Assembly: GCA_905397405.1 (NCBI GenBank)
Contig: CAJPVJ010000377.1
Location: 1-25,412, forward strand
DNA: 25,412 nucleotides
Reading direction: 5' to 3'
DNA from: Oppiella nova
Lineage: Eukaryota; Arthropoda; Arachnida; Sarcoptiformes; Oppiidae
The translations under genes were made by a program, and so were the position numbers. Positions 10,067-18,118 of the stretch are shown in pieces (within the stretch, counting starts at the first letter, position 1; each line of letters begins with the position of its first letter). The notes under the pieces were generated by a model. That model did no database searches and was not told where the DNA came from. It was given only the letters and a program-made list of their open reading frames with translations.

Positions 10067-10750
10067 ATGAGTAAACCTCAAGATTTTGAATTCAATTTGC
10101 CTGAAATGATAGCAAACCATAGATTGGCGCCCATGTCTCCAATGCCAGGAATAATGTCTCCCTTACCACCGATGAGACACAATTCTAATCAACTATTTGC
10201 TGAATTCAATGCAAACCGAAACTTTGGTAAAGAAGTTCCTCCTCATTGGCCAGGATTTGCAAAGCCGCCGCCGATGTCATCGTTTGTCAATAGTGCCGAC
10301 TCTGCCAATAGATCGCAAGCATTGAAATCTCCGTTCAGACCATTAAAGAGAACTTCATTTGTTTCACAAAAGGGTGTCTTTAAGAGGAATTATCGCTCGA
10401 ATGCTGTTTACGAGACCCGCAATTGGGATCCGCGGAAAGGCTGGTCTTATAATAACACCACAAATAGTAGTAATGACTATTTGGAGGCAACTTCTATTGA
10501 GACAAAGTGTTGCATTGATTGCTGGCAAGTGGTCGACCACTTGAATGCCTGCACCGATGCTCTCAGGAATGATCTGAAGATCTGCAGAGAAGGCATCGAC
10601 CAATCAAATCAAAAAGCCATTGAAGCCATCAAAGAGTCCAACAATGATCTTAAGAAAGCTTTGACGGAAGCCATTGATAGATCCCATTCTGATATCAAAA
10701 CGTTTTTGGCCCAAGAGTTACAAAAAATGTCTCAAAATACAAATTTGTAA
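10067..10750 (+). CDS. Unrecognised Pro/Met-rich protein with C-terminal coiled coil
   Basis: Single coding exon, 227 residues, starting at the first in-frame ATG. I do not recognise a family. Residues 1-100 are rich in Pro, Met, Ser and Asn (for example the stretch around APMSPMPGIMSPLPPM) and look disordered. Residues 95-135 are basic and aromatic (KRTSF, KRNYRS, RNWDPRKGWSY). A cysteine cluster CCIDC (148-152) opens a helical C-terminal third (about 153-220) with heptad-like spacing and repeated related segments (EGIDQSNQKAIEAIKESNND, EAIDRSHSD), suggesting a coiled-coil oligomerisation region. There is no signal peptide or membrane segment, so it is probably cytosolic or nuclear. An AATAAA overlaps the stop codon (10749-10754). 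Codon use and the long frame in AT-rich DNA support a real gene. Confidence 0.75.
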   Translation: MSKPQDFEFNLPEMIANHRLAPMSPMPGIMSPLPPMRHNSNQLFAEFNANRNFGKEVPPHWPGFAKPPPMSSFVNSADSANRSQALKSPFRPLKRTSFVSQKGVFKRNYRSNAVYETRNWDPRKGWSYNNTTNSSNDYLEATSIETKCCIDCWQVVDHLNACTDALRNDLKICREGIDQSNQKAIEAIKESNNDLKKALTEAIDRSHSDIKTFLAQELQKMSQNTNL

Positions 10751-11275
10751 TAAAATAATTATAACATTTTTCTAATGTCTCAAAATTTTTCTAATTTTAA
10801 CAATTTTTAATTACTTATGAATCATAAGTTATTAAGAATAAATTAATAAAAACTATTTAATGCTTTCTTAACACAATTTATAGCAACATATCATCAAATT
10901 ATTAAACTCTTAATCATTAAGCCTTATGTCTGTATTACATTAAATCAGTGGTTTAAAAATCACACCAATATTTAAGATGAATTTTTATAATATTATTAAT
11001 ATTAATTATTTTATACATCTGATTGTGTTACGTGTAAAATAAGTGAATAACTTACCAAAAAAAACAAAAAACATTGAATGAAGACTTTGTATTTAAATAG
11101 ACTGCTATTTTATACAATGTTCTAAACTTGAATAACATGTTCACTTTTAGCTTCAAAAATGGGTCAAAACTAGAATTACTTTTCAACTAAAATACTAAAT
11201 TAAGTAAACATTTTGCACGCTTTCGGAGCAAAAGCAACTTTGAATTCAAACGTTGACCTAATATTCATGTCAACA
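10751..11275. other. Intergenic, AT-rich
   Basis: 3' flank of the preceding gene (further AATAAA at about 10840) and 5' flank of the dehydrogenase gene. Nothing else was seen. Confidence 0.5.
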
Positions 11276-11281
11276 TCAGTT
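11276..11281 (+). promoter_or_regulatory. Initiator of the dehydrogenase gene
   Basis: TCAGTT matches the arthropod initiator consensus and lies 66 bases before the ATG at 11344. No TATA box is seen at minus 30, so this would be a TATA-less promoter. Confidence 0.4.
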
Positions 11282-11343
11282 TCTTGACTTTTGATTTAGT
11301 TTTGTGTGAAAAATATTGTAAAATCATAATAAAAGTCATCAAA

Positions 11344-12669
11344 ATGTTGTTTTATGTAATTTTTATATTGATTTTGACTTTCAATTTTGTATTATTCAAT
11401 ATTTATGCAATATCAATACTTCAGTTATTGTCAAAAGTGATACTTTTTATTCTTTGGTTTTATTTATCATGGAATTTGAGTCAATCTATTTGGAGATTCA
11501 AATCCATACCGAAGCAATATATTGACCCAAAAGGAAAGGCTGTCCTTATCACAGGTATAATAACTTATACTACCGTAATATCTTTTTTAAATAATATCTT
11601 ATTTTAATCCTGTTAAAACAAAATTTTAAAAATCTATAATTTCAATTAAAAGGATGTGATTCAGGGTTCGGCAACAAACTGGCACAACGTTTAGCAATTA
11701 AAGGCTATCATGTATTTGCTGGATGTCTGTTCCCAAATGGTAGAGGTGCTCAAGACTTGAAACAAGAATTCTCACAAAATATAACTATTATTCCGTTGGA
11801 TGTAACCAAAGATGAAAGTGTATTCAATGCCAGAAAACTAATGCAAAATTCACTCAAAGACAAAGGTATTGAATAATAACTGGACTTTAATTGGTTATAT
11901 GACATGAAAAGTAAATTCTCTTCAGAACTGTGGGCTCTGGTGAACAACGCGGGGATATTGTCATCATTTGAGATAGAGTTTGGAGACATGTCTTCGTTTA
12001 TATCACAAATGGAAGTCAATTGTTTGGGAACAGTTAGAGTGACAAAAGCATTTCTACCACTTTTGCGGTTATCAAAGGGTCGTGTCATAAATATGGCGAG
12101 TCTTGCGGGACGTTTCGCCATCCCTGGGATGGTTGGCTACTGTATGTCCAAATGTGGTGTCATATCCTTCTCGGATGGACTCAGACGTGAAATGAAGAAA
12201 TGGGAGATCGATGTCATCTGCATTGAACCCCATCTCTTCAGGTGTGACTTCATTAGAAGCGTTCATTTAATCCAAAATTAATGAAAATATTTCTAAACTC
12301 AGAACCAATTTAGTGAATGGAGTGAACCATAACTCGGCACTAATCCAAGCGTGGGAACAGACTCCTCAAGACATCAAAGAAGCTTATGGTGACTCTTATT
12401 TTCAAGGATATCAAGCATTACTTAATAAGGCATTGGATACGGCCAGACCTGCTGTGGACAATGTGGTCGACACTATGTTTAATGCCGTCACAAATAAGTC
12501 AGTTTCCGCTAATTATAGAGTTTTGGGTCCAATAGAAAGACTCAGGGTTTGGATGTTTGAGTATTTATGGCCCACAAGAGCTCTCGATTGGGTCTCATAT
12601 ATCGGTTGCATTTGGGCCACAGGTTTGCCACAAATGTTGGCCAATAAATACATCAAGAAATCTAATTAA
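11344..12669 (+). CDS. Membrane-anchored short-chain dehydrogenase (SDR9C/17-beta-HSD/RDH-like)
   Basis: Four exons (11344-11554, 11653-11865, 11926-12241, 12303-12669) with introns of 98, 60 and 61 bases, all GT-AG and in phase, give 368 residues. Residues 1-50 are strongly hydrophobic, an N-terminal ER-type membrane anchor. The Rossmann fold follows: TGCDSGFG (70-77) for the dinucleotide, NNAG (148-151), and the catalytic set N173, S200, Y213, K217 (YCMSK). The C-terminal 120 residues have the substrate-cap helices and the hydrophobic tail typical of the SDR9C group, which oxidises or reduces steroid, retinol or other hydrophobic alcohols. The exact substrate cannot be read from sequence; hydroxybutyrate dehydrogenase-like members share the architecture. 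It is convergent with the RCC1-BTB gene, 259 bases between stop codons. Confidence 0.9.
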
Positions 12670-12928
12670 TTCAATTGATTCAATATACCGGTACAAATTT
12701 AAATCTTTAATCAACTCATTCTAACAATTGTTGTATTAATGTTAAAAATATGTTTTATCGATAATATATTTTATTGCATCAAATCGTCGATTAATTAAAA
12801 AAATACAAGCAATAAAATTAATGATTGAATGATTATTTCATATTATTATACTGTATTAAAATACAAAACAAAACAAATATTTGAGCTGAAAATTAATTAA
12901 TAAAGAAAATGTTTCATTGAATACAAAC
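12670..12928. other. Shared 3' region of two convergent genes
   Basis: It holds AATAAA at 12811-12816 for the plus-strand dehydrogenase and its complement TTTATT at 12770-12775 for the minus-strand RCC1-BTB gene, so the two 3' UTRs may overlap by a few dozen bases. Confidence 0.5.
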
Positions 12929-14977
12929 TTAATTAGCATTTTGTAACGCAGATTGCATTAATCCCTTAGAGATAGTATAACTCATTGTCTGAAACTCTTC
13001 TGTCGATAAAATGTGTTTCCAATTGTTTACCGCGAATTCAATGCAAGACTTTTCCAATTCATCTAATTTTGAATGAATAGCCATTTCGTAAAGAAAGCAA
13101 ATGTTTTCCAGTCTAACGCGTTTAGTCATAAGCTTAGAGCACAGCCTTTTGAGGTCTGGCTCATCGTAAATATCGGCTAATTTTAACAATTCATCCAAAT
13201 TCTCGTCATTAACTTCGGGGACATTTGCGTAGAGATACTTTGCAAACGCGTGAAACGATTTGTGAGAAAACGAGTCAACAGTTATCTCGTCATTATCTTC
13301 ATTATCAATAGATTGGCCATAATTTTGCCAAAACTTTTTATTTCGTAATTTGAGAATAGCTTTGTGACAATAAATAGGTTTGTTGTTCACTATTATCCTC
13401 AAGTCGTAATCATTTGGGTTATCAAACGCTTCCCGTAATAGAGTTTGCAATTTATATTCAGACGACAAACACTCATTCAAATTCATTGACTCAAACATTG
13501 AGTTCAAAATTGGAGTATCGGTTGAGGGCTCTAAATCTGACAACAAATTATAGCCGAGACTGTGATCATCCGAAGTCATAGTAACACGCTTTGGCTCTAT
13601 CGGATCAAACGGATCAGGCATTGGATACTCGGAATCTCGAGAAGTACTCGAAGAATCATTCAAATCAAACGATTCAAGCATTGCTTTCGCTTTATAATCA
13701 TTTGGCTCTTTAATTTGGATCCCATTCTTAACTAATTTATAGTGCGGACGATATGTCTTCTTGGTTTCAAACCAATCATTTGGTTCTTTCACTCGACTTA
13801 CCATAGGATCAACCGATGGATAACCGGTTTCATTGAATTGAGAATTTCTTTTTCTTATTTTAGAGGTAATAATGGGTTCGGTTTGTCTGAAAACAATTGT
13901 CTCATAAGTTTTGGCAATTTTCGTATATCGGGAATAAATATCGAAAGCTGTGAAGAACTCAATCGATTCATTCAATTCGTAAGGAATGGTAATCTTCTTC
14001 CTGAGATCGTGCGGCCAATTAAAACCCCAAACAAAGTATTTGTCTTCAGTTGAGATGGCAATCGATATATTGTTGTCATAATTAGTAATAATGTCTTTAA
14101 ACATAATTCTCTCATTGATCCGAATGGGAGTGCATTGAGTGGTAAGGCGACCGTTTCCTACCTGTCCCATGTCGTTGAGGCCGAAGGTATAGATATGTCC
14201 CTGGTCAGTGAGCAGTAGTGTATGGTTTGGTCCACAAACGGCTTTTGTCACCACAATATTGCGAAGACTTTCCAAAAGAAGCGGTCGTTTCGAGAGGTTC
14301 TTGTGTTCACTCATGTCTTCATCGATAGGTCGACCCAATTGTCCGGATTCGTTGAGACCCCACACATACACCGCACCAGAGAATGAGAGCCCAAGTGAGT
14401 GACACTTACCACAAGAGATGCCCACAATTGTGTCTCTAATGTAGATGAGGGTTGGATTACATCTCCAAATCTTGCTGTTGTCCCCCAATTGACCAAAAGA
14501 GTTGCGTCCGAATCCATACACGTGTCCCTCGGAGGTGAGCGCCAGTGTGTGAGAGTTACCACAACTCACTCTTATCACCGGTTTGTCGGCCAATCCAGTG
14601 ATCAGTTGCGGAGTATTCGAGGGTTCAGTGGATCCGATGCCGAGCTGTCCGTAATCATTGTCACCCCAACCATAACAGTGTCCACTGGCCGTCAGTCCAA
14701 TACAGTGTCCGAAGCCGTAGTAAATGTTTGCCAACTGTTTGTGAGACAGAGTGGTGTTGAGCGTAGGTTTGGTGATGTCTTCGTCACAAACACCTAATCC
14801 TAAGACACCGTTGCGGTTGTGTCCAAATCCATACACTTTATCCTCTGTGGTGGCGAATATCACTTCCGAGCCTTCAATCCCAAAACAGGCCAATAGTGTC
14901 AGCGATTGCCGGTTGTGCTCACTCTTCAGCAATGCCTTCAATGGCCGAAACTTCTTGATTTCAATCAACTTATCCAT
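12929..14977 (-). CDS. RCC1-repeat and BTB domain protein (RCBTB1/2-like), intronless
   Basis: One uninterrupted frame of 682 residues from the ATG at 14977. Residues about 35-325 form an RCC1 beta-propeller: at least five clear blades with the motif pattern V-GFG-N--GQLG (for example YGWGDNDYGQLG, YGFGRNSFGQLG, VWGLNESGQLG, FGLNDMGQVG) plus a degenerate sixth. A BTB fold covers about 510-615 (DYDLRIIVNNKPIYCHKAIL onward), with a BACK-like helical tail to the end. RCBTB proteins have this order; BTB parts usually dimerise or recruit Cullin-3 ligases, and the propeller binds partners. Vertebrate RCBTB1 is about 530 residues; here the linker between propeller and BTB is longer and acidic, and contains repeated EPND[WY] strings (residues about 398 and 425; related NPNDYD near 521). 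The lack of introns, unlike the neighbours, hints at a retrocopy or simple intron loss. Confidence 0.9.
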   Translation of the reverse strand: MDKLIEIKKFRPLKALLKSEHNRQSLTLLACFGIEGSEVIFATTEDKVYGFGHNRNGVLGLGVCDEDITKPTLNTTLSHKQLANIYYGFGHCIGLTASGHCYGWGDNDYGQLGIGSTEPSNTPQLITGLADKPVIRVSCGNSHTLALTSEGHVYGFGRNSFGQLGDNSKIWRCNPTLIYIRDTIVGISCGKCHSLGLSFSGAVYVWGLNESGQLGRPIDEDMSEHKNLSKRPLLLESLRNIVVTKAVCGPNHTLLLTDQGHIYTFGLNDMGQVGNGRLTTQCTPIRINERIMFKDIITNYDNNISIAISTEDKYFVWGFNWPHDLRKKITIPYELNESIEFFTAFDIYSRYTKIAKTYETIVFRQTEPIITSKIRKRNSQFNETGYPSVDPMVSRVKEPNDWFETKKTYRPHYKLVKNGIQIKEPNDYKAKAMLESFDLNDSSSTSRDSEYPMPDPFDPIEPKRVTMTSDDHSLGYNLLSDLEPSTDTPILNSMFESMNLNECLSSEYKLQTLLREAFDNPNDYDLRIIVNNKPIYCHKAILKLRNKKFWQNYGQSIDNEDNDEITVDSFSHKSFHAFAKYLYANVPEVNDENLDELLKLADIYDEPDLKRLCSKLMTKRVRLENICFLYEMAIHSKLDELEKSCIEFAVNNWKHILSTEEFQTMSYTISKGLMQSALQNAN

Positions 14978-15052
14978 CGATTCAATGGTCACTCAATCAC
15001 TCATTCAATCATTCATTCATTGAATGCATGCTTTCACTCAACACTACACAAC

Positions 15053-15060
15053 ACTACTGA
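15053..15060 (-). promoter_or_regulatory. Initiator-like site of the RCC1-BTB gene
   Basis: Read on the minus strand, GCATCAGTAGTG contains TCAGTA with its A at 15058, about 80 bases before the ATG. It is close to the arthropod initiator. The same string is present in the duplicate at about 15598. No TATA box is at minus 30. Confidence 0.3.
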
Positions 15061-15390
15061 TGCACACAATGTATGTCATACTGTATGTCATATGTCTGGG
15101 TATGTGATTGTATGACCAATTGTATGACTTGACGTATAATCCATGAATTGTCACAAAACATATATACCGTACAAATAGTTCAAATAACTGCTAATTTGTT
15201 AATTACACAATCAATTAATAATTAAATGTTATAATATTATCAGTAAATAAATGAAATTTGAGAAAAACTTGTTTCAAAATCCTTTATTTGAAGCTTACAG
15301 TAGGACTCACTCGCAGTCAAAAAGAGTCATAAATGCCTTAAACTTTCACTTGAACCTAATGTTACGGGTGTACAGCTGTGACCCTGAGCA

Positions 15391-15507
15391 TTACCAGACA
15401 TGCCCATGTACAAAACAGGCCAATAGTGTCAGCGATTGCCGGTTGTGCTCACTCTTCAGCAATGCCTTCAATGGCCGAAACTTCTTGATTTCAATCAACT
15501 TATCCAT
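15391..15507 (-). pseudogene. Truncated duplicate of the RCC1-BTB start (38-codon stub)
   Basis: The duplicated 5' end begins at an ATG equivalent to that of the full gene. It encodes the same first 32 residues (MDKLIEIKKF through LTLLACF), then runs across the duplication junction into non-homologous sequence, adding VHGHVW and a stop. It has no RCC1 blade or BTB domain, so the product would be non-functional as an RCBTB protein. The attached leader is also duplicated, so it may still be transcribed. Confidence 0.8.
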
Positions 15508-15982
15508 CGATTCAATGGTCACTCAATCACTCATTCATTCAATCATTCATTCATTGAATGCATGCTTTCACTCAACACTACACAACACATACACTACTGA
15601 TGCACACAATGTGATACTGTATGTCATATGTGATTGTATGACCAATTGTATGACTTGACGTATAATCCATGAATTGTCACAAAACATATATACCGTACAA
15701 ATAGTTCAAATAACTGCTAATTTGTTAATTACACAATCAATTAATAATTAATTGACTAATTATTAATGAATTAATAATTATAACAATTAAATGTTATAAT
15801 ATTATCAGTAAATAAATGAAATTTCAGAAAAACTTATTTCAAAATCGTTTGTTTATTTATTTGAAGCTTACAGTAGGACTCACTCGCAGTCAAAAAGAGT
15901 CATAAATGCCTTAAACTTTCACTTGAACCTAATGTTACGGGTGTACAGCTGTGACCCTGAGCATTACCAGACATGCCCATGT

Positions 15983-16572
15983 GGGTCAAGGGCCTTGCTA
16001 AATATCATTTATCAAACATATCGTATTAGACTTAAGAGTCTTAAGTTAAGACATTAAGTAGACAACCAGTTCATTGCGTATTTCTACTCAAAACTCTTTT
16101 ATATTAAATTTATTTTTAAATCTTTAAACTTATAATTTAACATAAACTAAATTATCTAATTATTAAATTATGTATTTATAAGTTTTATTAGAGATTTATT
16201 ATCAAAATAGTTTACAAAGTTTTAATGATAATTAATAATTAAAGTTACAAAAAATGTTTTAACTAAATTAAGCAAAATTTATATTAATTACTGTATTGTT
16301 TGTTAAATGAATCAAAAGTGTAACCTATGAATCAAATGTTTGTGTGAATGTATTACCGGTACAAAAAAAATTATTTTATAAGACTTATTGTGAAGCAAAA
16401 AACACAGAAAATTGAATTTTCAAAAATAAACGCAAAGAATATTAAATTAAAAGTAAATTAAAAGAAAAAATTAACAAATCATTAGAAAGAGTGAGTCATT
16501 TGTCGTCTAAATGAAGAGAATATACATTAAAAAACACACAAAAATCAAATGAGGAGTGAATAGAATTGACAA
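15983..16572. other. AT-rich intergenic DNA between two minus-strand genes
   Basis: It begins at the end of the duplicated block and holds the 3' flank of the ZMYND11-like gene. I looked here for a missing MYND zinc finger on the minus strand and found no open frame with the needed cysteines. A small palindrome, CTTAAGAGTCTTAAG, lies at about 16031-16045. Confidence 0.5.
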
Positions 16573-18118
16573 TCAATTCATTGAGGAATCCGTGGACTTC
16601 TTGGAGCGTTTGGCCGGACGTTGTGCGGCATCGGTGTCCATATTGGCCCTCTTCTTAGCGGAAGTCCTGATTGGCGGCGTCTTAACTGTTTGGACGAATT
16701 GGAGGCCCTTTTCATTGATTTTGCGGATGTGCTCCTCCAGCAACTGGACGGGCAGTTCCAGCTCATCGTCCTCTTCATACTTGAAGCCTTCTATGGGTCG
16801 GCATTTGATGTCAGGAATGAGCGCTCGCGAGAATTCTGGGGCATCGAAGAAGCGAATGTCGTATGTCTTGCCATTGGGTGACCGGTTGATGACCTTTCCC
16901 GGCCAATAGGGGTATTTGCCAAACTTGGCGAACACCAGTTCGTGTGGGGGTGAGCACACCAGAGTGAACCAGTCGTAGGGCTTGTCTGAGATGTCAAACC
17001 CAATGTCCGACGAATACACGTAACAGTCCACACAAAGTGTCAACTCTTTCACCTCATGAGTGAACTTCTTCTCCAATTCGAGCACTTCTTTGAGCTTTCG
17101 TTTGAACTCAGAGTCAACGCAAACCATATAATTGTGTTGGAAGTGCTTGAAGTCGTTCACCACTTCTTGCAACGAGTCGTACATACCGTTCGTTGCCTTC
17201 TCGCGAATGGTTAAGAGATCCATGGCTTTAAAGACAAACACCTGAGCTCTTGGAGTGGAGTCCACCTCATAATTGGTGGTCATCTGTGAGTCGAAACTGA
17301 GCTCAAGATTGTTAAGCAGAAGACAAATGCATTTATTGAGTAATGCTTTTGGGATTTGATTCACTTTCAAAGTGGTGTCCCTTTGGACCAAACGCTCGCA
17401 ATATCCGCATTCATAGCTATTTGGGTTGACCTTCACTTTGAGACACTGCGGATGAAATGCTCGGAAACAAGTGGTGCACCCAATCAGCATCCGATCCTCA
17501 ACCGCCAAATGGCACTCAAAGCACAACCAATCAGTGCTCACTTCGCCAAACAGTTGCCGATCAAAGTTCGCCACATATCTGATCCAATCATCCAATCATT
17601 GTCTCAATTAATGCATTGTCTGCACAATAATACTTCAAAGGTTACCTGATCTGCGAGTCATCCGTCTCTTCGGCGGTAATCAGTTTGTCGTCGATTGCCG
17701 TTTCAATCAATTGATTGATCCGATTGTCGTTGAGTTTGACGTTAAACTCGGACAGCATTTGGTTGGAAACCTTTTGGTGCAACTCTTGGCGACTCTTATG
17801 GAAACCATTTATTGTCTGCAATACGCGCCACAACTTGACCGCCATTTCGGTGCACGTCTTGCGCTGATATCTGCTCTTAGGTTCACACCAATGACTCACC
17901 GATTGGCCCACCATTTCAGACACCATTTGGATCACCGTTTGGGTCTCCAGTTGTGTCTCCATTGTGTCCATCGGTGTGTCTGATGTCTTCATTGGCGCCG
18001 ATGTGGTCATCGGACTCGCAGTCAGCCCTTCCGTCCCATTCACGCCATTGTCTCCATTCGTGGCGTCCATTGGATGCACGACTACAGCGGATGATCCCAT
18101 TGAGTCCATGACCTCCAT
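16573..18118 (-). CDS. ZMYND11-like chromatin reader (winged helix, PHD, bromo, PWWP), MYND absent
   Basis: Exon 1 is 18118-17646 and exon 2 is 17578-16573, with a 67-base GT-AG intron (ATCAG|GTAACC, then GGATCAG|A), giving 492 residues. Residues about 92-150 resemble the N-terminal winged helix of ZMYND11 (KLWRVLQTI, ending AIDDKLITAE). A PHD finger spans 175-221 (WLCFECHL, GCTTCFRAFHPQC, YECGYC), a divergent bromodomain about 235-335, and PWWP 368-420 (HELVFAKFGKYPYWPGKV, RFFDAPE). Human ZMYND11 reads H3.3K36me3 through bromo-PWWP and tempers elongation. Here the protein ends soon after PWWP in a basic tail (RPAKRSKKS), so the coiled coil and MYND finger are missing, and a WFCYPC-like cysteine is changed (WFTLVC). 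The ATG at 18118 is the first in-frame one. The ancestral start (18260) is out of frame because of a 25-bp insertion near 18175-18205. Confidence 0.85.

Larger units (their letters stand above)
14881..15982. repeat. Tandem duplication of the RCC1-BTB gene 5' end
   Basis: Copy A is 14881-15410 and copy B is 15411-15982. Both contain the first 32 codons of the RCC1-BTB gene, its 5' leader (TTCATTCATTGAATGCATG) and a distal block. B is longer through AT-rich insertions near 15750 and 15850, and small indels separate the leaders (ACACAACACTACTG against ACACAACACATACACTACTG). The last 120 bases (15291-15410 and 15863-15982) show no difference by eye. Inserted between A and B there is nothing: the junction is direct at 15410/15411. 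Confidence 0.93.

Noticed and set aside
14399-14797. 132-codon plus-strand frame
   Set aside because: It is antisense to the RCC1 repeats, an artefact of their regular codon pattern.
15251-15658. 135-codon plus-strand frame across the duplication junction
   Set aside because: Its second half is an antisense reading of the RCC1-BTB leader and start, so the full frame is a by-product of the duplication. The first part is noted separately as a conserved block.
16029-16060. CTTAAG palindromes as a possible terminator or regulatory hairpin
   Set aside because: The palindromes are short and AT-rich and lie in eukaryotic intergenic DNA; nothing ties them to a function.
16556-16909. 117-codon plus-strand frame
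   Set aside because: It is antisense to the PWWP-coding exon; a Ser run mirrors the acidic stretch of the real protein.
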